A stretch of DNA of 64,000 nucleotides, from NCBI RefSeq assembly GCF_000014885.1, contig NC_011566.1, positions 1,302,001-1,366,000 on the forward strand, read 5' to 3'. The translations under genes were made by a program, and so were the position numbers. The DNA is from Shewanella piezotolerans WP3. GTDB lineage: Bacteria; Pseudomonadota; Gammaproteobacteria; Enterobacterales; Shewanellaceae. The notes under the pieces were generated by a model. That model was not told the origin of the DNA, did no database searches, and saw nothing but the letters and a program-made list of their open reading frames with translations. Shown in pieces: positions 34,465 through 43,447 of the stretch. Numbering within the stretch: position 1 is the stretch's first letter; the number at the start of each line of letters is the position of its first letter.

Positions 34465-35958
34465 TTAGTTCTTACTGTTTGACACCATTGTGCTATTTGT
34501 TGCAAGGATAGCTTGGTGTGCGGCGCTTTTTTCACTAATCGTTAAAATGGCACCGTTAGTGTCTGTGTACTCTGGCACTATGGGTGAATCCTTGGCTGCG
34601 GTCTGAATATTAATAGACTCTGCCATCATGTAGTTAAGAGCTTGTGGCTGATTGTCTGATTTTGTTAGACCGACTTCGATGCGATTTGCGACATCAGGTG
34701 CCATGGTAACTACACTGCTATTCATCAACACTTGTTGAGCGTTAGGTGCTGCATAGATTGATTGATAGAAGTTACGACCACCAACGGTTGTGGTTGAGCG
34801 CACTTGGGTGCGCTGCAAATCAAAGTCACCACTGCTATAGCTGGAAGTATCAATGCACAAGTCTGCCGATGTCTCTGAACTGCAGTTGGTGGTAATCCCC
34901 ATGTCGCTAAAGTCATACATTGCTGGCAACGTATTAACTACCACACTGTTGGCGCCGTCGAGTGCAATATAAGAGTGATATTGCCAATCATAGTCTGCAT
35001 CGACACCAGTAAAGTAGGCTGACCAATGTTGCATATCGCTGTTGCCGTCCACTAAAGCGAACTCATGGTTTGAGTTGAAAATTGATTGCCAAAGGTAGCT
35101 GTTATCGCCATAAACCATATAGATGGCGCTGTCTCTATCAACGCTAAGGTTATCTTGTGAACTCCAAGGTTGGTAGATTAGATTTTCATTAGTAAGTGGT
35201 CTGGCAATAATAGAGCCTGGGTTATTGCTGTCGTAAATGTAGCCTGGCTGGATCATGCCGTAATGGCTCATGATACTTGCTTTACTATCGGCATCATCTT
35301 CGTAAGCGGTTACCAGTACCTGTTTCTGAGCTGGCAACTCTGATTTTACGGGAATGTGTGAAGAGATACTGTGACCATCGACATCCAAGCCGTAACTTGA
35401 CTGGTAGTGGCTGATACTTTTCTCTTGTAGCACTGATACCGCCGCACTTTTGACAATCTCGGCAGGTAGTTCTTGGCTTCCTTTATAGCAGCTTGCTCCC
35501 ATTTGAGGTTGACGCACATTAAGCACAAGATCTGACAAAAGCTCCTTTTGTACCGAGAACATATAAACGTCAGCATTACCGCCAATGCCGCCATCAACTT
35601 CTTCTAATGATACGTAGCCGCCAGCTGGGACATTTGCACTGTCGATGGTGACAATACCTGTGCTTGGTACATCGGCTGCTTTAATCGTGTGTTTTGTGAT
35701 AACACTGCCATCACGGTTGTGGAAGAGTACGTTATATCCATAAAGCGCAATTGATGCGGTAATAACTTTCTGAGGTTCTGCAATGGCATTATCATAAATG
35801 ATGCAGCCTTTAGCGACATCGCTCTGATCCGCTGCGTAAAGGTTAATGATTTGCCAGTCATATTTAGGTGCAGGTTCCGGTGAAGATGAGCTATCGCTGC
35901 TACCACATGCTGCTAAACCTAATGCTATTGCTACCGCCAAAGAGAGTTGTTTTTTCAC
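34465..35958 (-). CDS. Putative lipoprotein of unknown function
   Basis: 497 aa. It has a lipoprotein signal (MKKQLSLAVAIALGLAAC, Cys18) followed by a Ser-rich linker (GSSDSSSSPEPAPK). The mature protein is beta-rich, with a few Cys (KGCIIYD, GASCYKG, TTNCSSET, DLCIDT) that may form disulfides. No domain recognised. The start codon is GTG at 35958 with AAGG 8 bases upstream. It probably sits in the envelope, anchored to a membrane. Monocistronic with its own terminator. Confidence 0.82.
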   Translation of the reverse strand: MKKQLSLAVAIALGLAACGSSDSSSSPEPAPKYDWQIINLYAADQSDVAKGCIIYDNAIAEPQKVITASIALYGYNVLFHNRDGSVITKHTIKAADVPSTGIVTIDSANVPAGGYVSLEEVDGGIGGNADVYMFSVQKELLSDLVLNVRQPQMGASCYKGSQELPAEIVKSAAVSVLQEKSISHYQSSYGLDVDGHSISSHIPVKSELPAQKQVLVTAYEDDADSKASIMSHYGMIQPGYIYDSNNPGSIIARPLTNENLIYQPWSSQDNLSVDRDSAIYMVYGDNSYLWQSIFNSNHEFALVDGNSDMQHWSAYFTGVDADYDWQYHSYIALDGANSVVVNTLPAMYDFSDMGITTNCSSETSADLCIDTSSYSSGDFDLQRTQVRSTTTVGGRNFYQSIYAAPNAQQVLMNSSVVTMAPDVANRIEVGLTKSDNQPQALNYMMAESINIQTAAKDSPIVPEYTDTNGAILTISEKSAAHQAILATNSTMVSNSKN

Positions 35959-36314
35959 CAGTTACACCTTTAAAAAGTTATCTATGTTTCATATTGCACT
36001 CTAAGTAGCAAATAACTGGCCAATACTACCAAGTTGACCAGTAAAATATAAAAACTTTCTAAAGTGTTAAGGTATTGTTTCTGCTTGGTTTGATTCCTGG
36101 TTTATTGCCGTTGGTGTTTGCCGTGGGTTTGGAGGTTTGCGTTATGTGATTCCCGCTGTTATTACGTAATACTTACTTAGGTATCTTTATGTTTCAGTGT
36201 GTTTTTTGGGAGGTTTGCGCCAGTTTTTAGCTAAAGCCATAAAAATGACGCATTACTTAGGATGGGGTACCGCTCTGTTTTAGTATCAAACACCTCTGAA
36301 GTTAAAGCTGCACC
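35959..36314. other. Intergenic region
   Basis: About 355 bases upstream of the lipoprotein gene and downstream of the MAPEG gene. No ORF or repeat supported; the promoter of the 34465-35958 gene should lie here. Confidence 0.4.
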
Positions 36315-36854
36315 TTAGCTGAACCACTGGGCCAATTGATACCCAATGAGTACCAAGAACATCACCACTGTAGAGTAAAAGGTCAGTGCGAACCCAAAGG
36401 CTCGGGCTGCAGCACCTTGGTTATAACCTTTAAAAAATAATACTCTACCGATGGCGAACAGCAGTGAACATAAAGGCACTGCAGATAGCCAAGCGCTTGG
36501 CATAAGCAGACACCAGGCGCTATAGACGCCAATAGCGATAACAAGTTGCTCCAAAGTATTTTGCAGCAAACTTTGTAGAACGCGGGCTTCATTAGTTCCA
36601 GCGGTTAAACCGCTGCCATCAATATCTTCAGGGCTAAAAAATCGAAACTTAGCCAGACGTCCAATTGAAGCGATTAAAAACAGGGTTGGTAAGATCAGTG
36701 ATAAACCTAAGATAGATAACCGCTGAGAAGCCTGGCTATTTTGAGCTAAATTAAACGGATCGACACTCATTGCATAAACAATCACTAGGATTGAGGTCAG
36801 CATTGCCGCAGCCATCCCCTTAAATACGCCTGTTTGTTTACTTGTTAATCCCAT
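36315..36854 (-). CDS. MAPEG-family membrane protein
   Basis: 179 aa with four predicted membrane helices. The region NEARVLQSLLQNTLEQLVIA, then GRVLFFKGYNQGAAARAFGFALTF, matches the MAPEG signature (N-x-x-E-Q and GR-x-LF-x-x-GY-x-x-G). MAPEG proteins include microsomal glutathione transferases and related detoxification proteins; the exact activity here is unknown. Starts at ATG 36854 with GGAGG about 5 bases upstream. It lies 59 bases downstream of the 36913-37140 gene on the same strand. Confidence 0.85.
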   Translation of the reverse strand: MGLTSKQTGVFKGMAAAMLTSILVIVYAMSVDPFNLAQNSQASQRLSILGLSLILPTLFLIASIGRLAKFRFFSPEDIDGSGLTAGTNEARVLQSLLQNTLEQLVIAIGVYSAWCLLMPSAWLSAVPLCSLLFAIGRVLFFKGYNQGAAARAFGFALTFYSTVVMFLVLIGYQLAQWFS

Positions 36855-36912
36855 TTGTCCTCCAAATTGACTGATGTATGTAGCTATTGTTTTTTAATGG
36901 CGAGCTCTTTGC

Positions 36913-37140
36913 TTATTCTCCACCACTATCGCCGCCATTCGAGCTATGCCAAGAGGATGAATCACCGCCAAGCCAATCCCCCCTTTGATTATTCGATTTA
37001 AACGATACGCAAGACAGTAAAAAAGCGACTCCTACAATCAATGAGCTTATTGGCCACCGCAGGCTTATTGATTGAACACTTAACTCGATTATCCCAAACA
37101 GAATGAGCCCAATTGCTAGCATTATCCTAAATGACTTCAT
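36913..37140 (-). CDS. Small membrane protein
   Basis: 75 aa with two predicted membrane helices (MLAIGLILFGIIELSV and ISSLIVGVAFLLSCVSF) and a hydrophilic Gly/Ser/Asp-rich tail (GGDSSSWHSSNGGDSGGE). ATG 37140 with GGAGG immediately upstream; its start lies inside the last codons of the 37127-37540 gene (14-base overlap), so the two are translationally coupled. No family recognised. Confidence 0.6.
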   Translation of the reverse strand: MKSFRIMLAIGLILFGIIELSVQSISLRWPISSLIVGVAFLLSCVSFKSNNQRGDWLGGDSSSWHSSNGGDSGGE

Positions 37141-37540
37141 GTGCCTCCATGTCAATTAAAGCAGAACTCAATAGTAGCGACTTGCACGTTATCCATTGGC
37201 ACTTATGATAGTTAACCTGCCAATACGATATAACATTATGATTATTAGCTAAGGGTGTCCAAGTTTCTTTGCTGGTTTGATAGGTTAGCTGGTACAGTAT
37301 TTTTGGTGTTGGCTGATAAGGTAAGCCGATAAATCCACATGAAAAAACGTTGTCTTCGGCAAAGTTAATAAATGACATTCTTTTTTGATTATAGTCATCT
37401 AACAGCTGCTCATTATCTGCTGATTTAAAGACTTTCTCACTGAGGGAAGCAATATTTTTCTGCAGCAATTGTTCGAAATTATCCGCGGAGCTTACATGGC
37501 AACTAAACAGCAATAAACTTAAAACGAGATACTTCGGCAT
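37127..37540 (-). CDS. Small exported protein of unknown function
   Basis: 137 aa from ATG 37540, with AAGGAA upstream; the open frame extends to 37570 without a ribosome site. Signal peptide PKYLVLSLLLFSCHVSSA, cleavage near SSA-DN. The mature protein has four Cys, possibly two disulfides (VFSCGF, HKCQW, TCKSL). No family recognised. First gene of a likely three-gene minus-strand unit with the small membrane protein and the MAPEG gene. Confidence 0.65.
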   Translation of the reverse strand: MPKYLVLSLLLFSCHVSSADNFEQLLQKNIASLSEKVFKSADNEQLLDDYNQKRMSFINFAEDNVFSCGFIGLPYQPTPKILYQLTYQTSKETWTPLANNHNVISYWQVNYHKCQWITCKSLLLSSALIDMEAHEVI

Positions 37541-37710
37541 AGGTTCCTTCCTTGTTAAATTGCCTGCCACTTTATACTATCTGATGGATAGTCATTATGG
37601 CTAGCTCTCAGCGCTATCAGTTTTTTCGTCTTTCGATAACGTGTTTTTGAGTTATTGACGCTGAAACTGCGGCCATAAGGATCTGACTTAATTTAGGTTA
37701 GTACAAATAT

Positions 37711-37740
37711 TAAAAAGGGCTGGCATATAGCCAACCCTCT
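37711..37740 (-). terminator. Terminator-like hairpin after the VOC gene fragment
   Basis: AGGGCTGGC / GCCAACCCT stem with one mismatch and a 5-base loop; on the minus strand it runs into TTTTTA. It differs from the terminator of the intact VOC gene, which suggests the fragment was a separate gene copy. Confidence 0.6.
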
Positions 37741-37762
37741 TACTGTAAAGTCGCCAAAATAC

Positions 37763-37890
37763 TTATTCGTAATCAGACGCGTAAGTTTCTTCATAAGTGT
37801 GCGAGTACAACTCAAATAGGTTGCCGAATGGATCTTTAAGATAGACCATTTTAGCCTGCTTGCTGTCATCTTCTGGGTGGTAGCGCATGA
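37763..37890 (-). pseudogene. 3' fragment of a VOC-family gene
   Basis: 128 bases about 91% identical by eye to the 3' end of the VOC gene at 39389-39874. The frame is intact: MRYHPEDDSKQAKMVYLKDP, then FGNLFELYSHTYEE to a TAA stop. Homology stops abruptly at 37890, where the intact gene continues into DIM. The upstream sequence is unrelated. So this is the tail of a second VOC gene whose 5' part was removed or replaced. Confidence 0.88.
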
Positions 37891-38461
37891 ACAACCACCC
37901 TTACACACAAACTCTATGAGAATACTGTGAAACACCTTGGAATTCTTGCCTCACCGAGGTTTTCACCCATTCTCAATGGTCATTAATAAAAATTTGTGAA
38001 TAATAACTAAATAATATGAGAAATTCTCAACCTCACGATAGCGATACAGTAATATTTCGGAACTCAATATCATGCGTATTTTTGACTGCGCCATCTATTA
38101 TCTTAAAGACTCTCGCTTCACATTTACTTCTTTGGCCACTACATAAGATACTGCTGAAACTTATCTTTAGCATAAAATATAACTATGTAACCTGACCTCA
38201 TCATTTCATTTGCAGCAGTCGTGATCTTTAGAGCACCATTATCAAAAATCACTTTTAATATGTGTTCATATTAAAGTTTGATAATTCCTGACATTTTTTT
38301 GCAGGCAGAAACGGATTAGCAGTAACACACTTCTGCCCCAAAGTAAGTTATTAACTTGAGCTGGGATGGATGCTACTATCGCAGCAATGACCAAACTTTT
38401 GTATGGCTGCATAGTGACTATCTAATCTAGTCGCGATTCAGAAAAAAGGGAAATAAACCTC
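37891..38461. other. Non-coding region, possible short ORF remnant
   Basis: 570 AT-rich bases of the inserted-looking segment between the two VOC copies. A short frame on the minus strand at 38139-38252 reads like protein (KITTAANEMMRSGYIVIFY) but has no proper start. Otherwise nothing supported. Confidence 0.4.
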
Positions 38462-39088
38462 ATGGAAGAAAATCACCTATTGATTCGGGTGCTAAGGTAT
38501 GGGACTTCTAAAATATCATTTTCTGCAAATGAAATATTTGAGGAGCTTGAGTTATCTCTAGAAGAGCAGCAAAAGGTATTGTATTTAATTGCTAGTAAGC
38601 AACTTTTCACACATAACAGCAATCACTCGGCTTTTGCCTCCTGTGCAAGAACTCTTAATTCAAATCACACCCATGACAACTCTGCTTTAAATGTACTTTT
38701 ATATTGTTCAACAGACGATCATTTTCGATTAATCGATTATGAAGAGCTAAAACATGCTAGAGATTCTTCACTTGCCGCAAGCAATCAAGCTAAGAAGGCC
38801 CTTTGGGTTTCTATCGCTGCAATGGGGCTATCTGTAGTATTTTCAATCGTAGCAATTGTTGTTTCGTTAAACTCCGATATCAATATCCCAGAATCACTAT
38901 ATCGAGCGATAGAAATTCATTCTGAGGAACAGCGACAAGCTATCCAGAACAACACAAAGGAAATACAAGAGTTAAAAGCCACACAATCATCGCAACATCA
39001 AGAAACTATGCAGATTCTGAAGCCGGTGGGTGAAAAGGCTGAATTGGGACATGAGTCGAACAGCGATGTTGCAAGGAATATAGACTGA
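38462..39088 (+). CDS. Accessory protein with one membrane segment and coiled coil
   Basis: 208 aa. The N-terminal 90 residues are soluble and may form a small helix-turn-helix-like domain (KISFSANEIFEELELSLEEQQKVLYLIASK). One membrane helix follows (LWVSIAAMGLSVVFSIVAIVVSL, about residues 118-140). The C-terminal part is a charged, Gln/Glu-rich predicted coiled coil (HSEEQRQAIQNNTKEIQELK). No family recognised. It is AT-richer than its neighbours and lies alone between a truncated and an intact VOC gene, so it was probably acquired. No clear ribosome site (GGGAAA 9 bases upstream). Confidence 0.65.
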   Translation: MEENHLLIRVLRYGTSKISFSANEIFEELELSLEEQQKVLYLIASKQLFTHNSNHSAFASCARTLNSNHTHDNSALNVLLYCSTDDHFRLIDYEELKHARDSSLAASNQAKKALWVSIAAMGLSVVFSIVAIVVSLNSDINIPESLYRAIEIHSEEQRQAIQNNTKEIQELKATQSSQHQETMQILKPVGEKAELGHESNSDVARNID

Positions 39089-39321
39089 TTCACACGTTGG
39101 TAAGCCACTGATTTCCTAAGCACCTTTTAGTTAGATAAACTAGCGAAAAGAGGTGACCATGAGAATAGGGCTTCGTGCTTAGGGGTTAGAGATTAGCCAT
39201 ACAAAAATTAATCCGAAATAGGCATGCCTAAAATCCAAACTCACTTTTGTCCATTTTCGAGTCAGCAAGATCTACGCTGACTTGTGAGCCGCTAACGCCC
39301 CGCAAAGATAGGCACCAAACA

Positions 39322-39352
39322 AAAAGGACAGACACAATGTGCCAGTCCTTTT
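39322..39352 (-). terminator. Terminator after the VOC gene
   Basis: Outer stem AAAAGGAC / GTCCTTTT with inner ACAC / GTGC-type pairing; on the minus strand followed by TTTTTG. Confidence 0.75.
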
Positions 39353-39388
39353 AATGTTAGGTGTTACGCTGCTGCGCGTACTGTGAAA

Positions 39389-39874
39389 TTACTCGTAATC
39401 AGACGCGTAAGTTTCTTCGTAACTGTGCGAGTAAAGCTCGAATAAGTTGCCAAATGGGTCTTCTAGATAGACCATTTTAGCCTGCTTGCTGTCATCTTCT
39501 GGGTGGTAGCGCATGATGTCCATACGCACTTTTCCGCCTAGTTGCTGAGTACGCTCAATAACAGCGTGGAAGTCATCAGTTTGCAAACAGAAATGGAAGA
39601 TCCCAATGCGTGAGAAGTCGACTTCATGGCGCTCTTGGCGCTGTTTCATTTCAAATAACTCAACGCCAATACCGTCGGTAGTCACTAAGTGAGCGATATT
39701 GAAACCTTTAAAGCCTTCACCAAATACTGCTACGCACATTCTACCTATTGCGGTTTCGCGCTCTTCTTTAACCTGAGTGTTGCCCATAACGACTTTAAGA
39801 CCAAGTGCTTTAGTGTAAAACTCAACGGCTTGATCCATGTTACCAACCATGATTCCTATATGATTCATCTTCAT
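39389..39874 (-). CDS. VOC-fold protein (glyoxalase/dioxygenase superfamily)
   Basis: 161 aa, two beta-alpha-beta-beta-beta modules. Seen: MNHIGIMVGNMDQAVEFYTKALGLKVV (metal His near residue 5), GVELFEM, FHFCLQTDDFHAVIERTQQLGGK (second module) and YLEDPFGNLFELYSHS (C-terminal Glu ligand). This is the layout of VOC metalloenzymes such as glyoxalase I, methylmalonyl-CoA epimerase and dioxygenases; substrate unknown. Starts at ATG 39874 with GAGG 6 bases upstream. A MITE-like element sits 27 bases upstream and may supply or alter the promoter. A fragment of a second copy lies 1.5 kb away. Confidence 0.88.
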   Translation of the reverse strand: MKMNHIGIMVGNMDQAVEFYTKALGLKVVMGNTQVKEERETAIGRMCVAVFGEGFKGFNIAHLVTTDGIGVELFEMKQRQERHEVDFSRIGIFHFCLQTDDFHAVIERTQQLGGKVRMDIMRYHPEDDSKQAKMVYLEDPFGNLFELYSHSYEETYASDYE

Positions 39875-39900
39875 AACTTACCTCAAATTCTGCTGTGTAA

Positions 39901-40162
39901 TACCAATCAGTATAAAGATTTGATCGCTCAGCGAGAGTTTAGCGACTTTGAGGTAAGGCAATGAATGAAGAGCATAGTTATTCTACGTTCAAATTCATTA
40001 ACGCAGCATCAAAGTCGCTAAAACTCGCCTTTAGGAGTGTTTTTGGCTTGCTACTTCTGCGTTGAATAAACTCATAAGGGAATAACCATTATGTCATTTA
40101 TTCGCCTTGAATTAGCGTGCCAAAAACGCTCTGAGTAGATCAACTTCTTATACTGATTGGTA
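39901..40162 (+). repeat. MITE-like element, TACCAAT ends, 262 bp
   Basis: The ends are perfect inverted repeats: ATACCAATCAGTATAA (39900-39915) and TTATACTGATTGGTAT (40148-40163). TAA flanks both sides if the element is taken as TACC...GGTA. Inside are GCGACTTTGA / TCAAAGTCGC arms and AAGGGAATAACCATT, the latter also present in family 1 copy B. Non-coding. Confidence 0.85.
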
Positions 40163-40284
40163 TAATTGCTTGTTTGTTTCGATGGAAGAATTATAGGTGG
40201 GAGTTACTATTTATAAAAATTATCAAATTTTATAAGAATGATAACTTTATGTTATTAATACGGTTCGACGAAATTGAGGTGTAA

Positions 40285-40314
40285 AAAGGGCTTATCAGTA
40301 ATGATAAGCCCTTT
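40285..40314 (-). terminator. Terminator after second RND operon
   Basis: A perfect 13-bp stem AAAGGGCTTATCA / TGATAAGCCCTTT with a 4-base loop, followed on the minus strand by TTAC. Confidence 0.85.
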
Positions 40315-40342
40315 ATGATTAAAGTTGCTGTTAGTGCAGTGG

Positions 40343-43300
40343 CTATTGCTGCTTGAGTGCTTGCTCAGCAATTGCTTTATCTAGCTGGGCTTCGACGTAT
40401 CCTGGCGATTTAGTTGCGCCTGAGATCAATCGATACATGGCGGGTATGATAAGTAGGGTAACGAATGTAGCAAATGCCATACCGAAGAATACCACTGTCC
40501 CCACTGCTATACGGCTTTCAGAGCCTGCGCCCGTAGACATAATGAGTGGTATAGCACCAATTAGCGTCGTGAATGCAGTCATAAGAATAGGACGTAAACG
40601 TCTCGCTGAGGCGTCAATAATAGCTTGCTCTATCGCTAAACCTTTATCTCTCAATTGGTTGGCAAACTCGACAATTAAAATGCCGTTTTTGGTCACCATA
40701 CCAATAAGCATGATCATGCCGATTTGGCTATAGATGTTTAGTCCTTGTCCAGTTAAATAGAGTCCTAAGAAGCCACCGAAGACACCCATTGGTACCGTAA
40801 ACATCACCACTAATGGGTTAATGAAACTTTCAAATTGTGCCGCTAGCACTAAATATGCAACCAGCAGAGCTAAACCAAACACCATGAACACGCTGCTTTG
40901 ATTCTCTTTGAAGTCCTTTGACTCGCCGGTGTAAGCAACGGAGATGTCACTTGGTAGCATCTCAATGGCTTTTTGATCTAAAAAGTCTAACGCCTCACCT
41001 AAAGTGTAGCCTTCACCTAAGTTGGCTTTTAGGGTTATCGATTTTTGTTTGTTGTTGTGGCTAAGCTTTTGCGCTGACGCGACCTCTTCAATATGGGTGA
41101 TAGTATCTAGGGTGATAAGCTCCCCCTTGGCTGAGCGCATATAGATCTGGCTAAGATCGGCTACGCTATTAAAGCTATTTTCATCACCACGAAGATATAC
41201 GTCATACTCTTCACCGCGCTCCACAAACGTGGTTTCACTGCGGCCACCTAACATAACCTCAAGTGTTTCTGACACCTCTGCGACGCTGACTCCCAGTTCG
41301 GCTGCTCGCTCACGGTCAACGGTTACCACAAGCTCTGGTGTCGTCTCTTTATAGTCAATTTCCGGGCCTTCTAGGATAGGGCTATATAGTGCCTCTTCCT
41401 CTAATGCTGTTGCCCATTTGAATAACTCTTTATAGTCAGAGCCACCAAGAACAAACTGTACTGGCTCACTGGAGCCGCCTCTAAAGCCTGGCAGCATTGG
41501 TCGCACCATCACATCGGGGATCCCTTTTAGTGCTTTGGCAACAACTCCTAACGCTTGCTGTGCATTAACGGTTCGCTCATTCCAGTCTTCAAGCTGAATA
41601 ATCACAAAGCCGGTTTGGTCGCCAGCACGGCCACCAAAAGCGGGCGCTTGAATACTAAAAGATTTGACGACACCTTGGCCTAAAAGTGGCATTAGCTTTT
41701 TCTCTGCTATCTCCATATTGGCGGCCATGCGGTTGTAGCTTGTGCCTTCAGCGCCTTTGATAAAGGCAAAAATTACCCCTCTATCTTCTTGTGGGGCAAG
41801 TTGAGCTGGGACTTGTTTCATCAAGATTCCGCTACCGACAATACAAGCGATGATGACTAAAGGCGCAGCCAGTCTTAATGACACTGCTTTGCTAACGACT
41901 CGGCGATAGAGCTGTTCTAGCCGTGCGAATTTAGCTTCAACCCACATGTTAAAACGACTTGGTTTTACATTGGCCTTTAATAACTTACTGCCCAGTACTG
42001 GGGTTAGGGTGAGTGCCACAATGGAGGAGAAAATCACCGATACAGCGAGCATGACTGAGAACTCGGTAAACAGTAGACCAACCATCCCCTCCATAAAGGA
42101 GATTGGCAGAAACACCATCACCAATACCGCAGTGGTTGCCACAACTGCAAAACCGACTTCTCGAGTGCCTTTGTAAGCTGCTAGGATGGGCGGCTCACCT
42201 TTTTCAATGTGATGAAAGATGTTCTCAACCACCACGATGGCATCATCGACCACTAAGCCAATCGATAAAATGAGGGCCATTAAGGTCAGCAGGTTAATTG
42301 AAAAGCCTAAGCTATTGGCGGCGATAAATGCTGAGATAAGCGATACCGGAACGGTAACAGCGGGAATAAGCGTGGCGCGCGCCTGACCGATAAAAATATA
42401 TAGCACCATTATCACCAATAGAGCGGTGACGGCTAACGTATTAAACACTTCATCAATTGAGCGGTCGATAAAAACGGTAGAGTCGTAATCAACAATGAGC
42501 TTAGTGCCCTCTGGTAAGAACTGCTGAATGCGGTCCACCTCTTTATGCACATCTTGGGCAACTTCTAGCGGGTTAGCATCTGATTGCGGCACAACACCTA
42601 AACTGATGTTAACCACACCGTCACTTTTAAAGGTTGAATTTTCATTTTCTGCGCCAATAAATACATCGGCAACATCCTTTAAATAGACTGGTGTACCGTC
42701 GCTTGCACGGCGGAGCACTAAATAATCAAAGTCCTCTGGTTTTTGATATAACCTCGCCGTTCTTACTGCCATGACAGTGGTGTCATTTCTGACCTCACCG
42801 CCTGGTGTTTCGACGTTTTCTAGATTAAGTACCTTAATGATGTCACTGGCGGTCACTTGCCTGCCAGCCATCAACTCAGGTTTTAGCTGAACGTACATTA
42901 CTTTGTATAGGCCGCCGGAAATGTCGACACTACTGACGCCGCTAATTAAACTAAAACGGTCTTCGAGTACGCGTTGGGCGTAGTCGGTAAGCTGAGTTCT
43001 ATCCATGATAGAGGAGCTGAGATTGACGTAAACTGACGGCTCTCCTGTGCCGTTATCTTTCGATACGATAGGGTCGTTTGCCTCATCGGGCAGTCGACGT
43101 TGAGCTCTTGCAACGGCGTCACGTACGTCACTGACACCTTCAGTAAGATCCCAACCTAAGAAAAAGGTTACAGTAATGCGGCTCATGCCGTTACGGGTCA
43201 CAGACTCTATTTGGTCGACGCCACTAATACCGGTGAGTTCATCTTCAAGTGCGGTGGTGATTTGGCTTTCCATGATGGTTGCTGATGCACCCTCATAGGT

Positions 43301-43447
43301 CGTCATCACAGTAACAACCGGGCTTTCAACGTCTGGCATTTCACGAACAGCGAGTTTACTGAACGAGACTGCGCCAAAAACACACAGTAATAAGCTTAAA
43401 ACAATGGCGACAACAGGGCGCTTGACGGATACATCAGATAACCACAT
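40343..43447 (-). CDS. RND efflux permease (HAE1 family), second system
   Basis: 1034 aa, twelve-helix RND transporter of the inner membrane. It begins MWLSDVSVKRPVVAIVLSLLL, has SIGLVVDDAIVVVENIFHHI with the proton-relay pair Asp401 and Asp402, and MIGMVTKNGILIVEFANQL with the relay Lys. It differs clearly from the permease at 11283-14405 and belongs to the MdtB/VexH-like branch rather than the AcrB branch. Its ATG directly follows the adaptor stop (TAAATG), so the two are coupled. It ends at a strong terminator. Confidence 0.94.
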   Translation of the reverse strand: MWLSDVSVKRPVVAIVLSLLLCVFGAVSFSKLAVREMPDVESPVVTVMTTYEGASATIMESQITTALEDELTGISGVDQIESVTRNGMSRITVTFFLGWDLTEGVSDVRDAVARAQRRLPDEANDPIVSKDNGTGEPSVYVNLSSSIMDRTQLTDYAQRVLEDRFSLISGVSSVDISGGLYKVMYVQLKPELMAGRQVTASDIIKVLNLENVETPGGEVRNDTTVMAVRTARLYQKPEDFDYLVLRRASDGTPVYLKDVADVFIGAENENSTFKSDGVVNISLGVVPQSDANPLEVAQDVHKEVDRIQQFLPEGTKLIVDYDSTVFIDRSIDEVFNTLAVTALLVIMVLYIFIGQARATLIPAVTVPVSLISAFIAANSLGFSINLLTLMALILSIGLVVDDAIVVVENIFHHIEKGEPPILAAYKGTREVGFAVVATTAVLVMVFLPISFMEGMVGLLFTEFSVMLAVSVIFSSIVALTLTPVLGSKLLKANVKPSRFNMWVEAKFARLEQLYRRVVSKAVSLRLAAPLVIIACIVGSGILMKQVPAQLAPQEDRGVIFAFIKGAEGTSYNRMAANMEIAEKKLMPLLGQGVVKSFSIQAPAFGGRAGDQTGFVIIQLEDWNERTVNAQQALGVVAKALKGIPDVMVRPMLPGFRGGSSEPVQFVLGGSDYKELFKWATALEEEALYSPILEGPEIDYKETTPELVVTVDRERAAELGVSVAEVSETLEVMLGGRSETTFVERGEEYDVYLRGDENSFNSVADLSQIYMRSAKGELITLDTITHIEEVASAQKLSHNNKQKSITLKANLGEGYTLGEALDFLDQKAIEMLPSDISVAYTGESKDFKENQSSVFMVFGLALLVAYLVLAAQFESFINPLVVMFTVPMGVFGGFLGLYLTGQGLNIYSQIGMIMLIGMVTKNGILIVEFANQLRDKGLAIEQAIIDASARRLRPILMTAFTTLIGAIPLIMSTGAGSESRIAVGTVVFFGMAFATFVTLLIIPAMYRLISGATKSPGYVEAQLDKAIAEQALKQQ

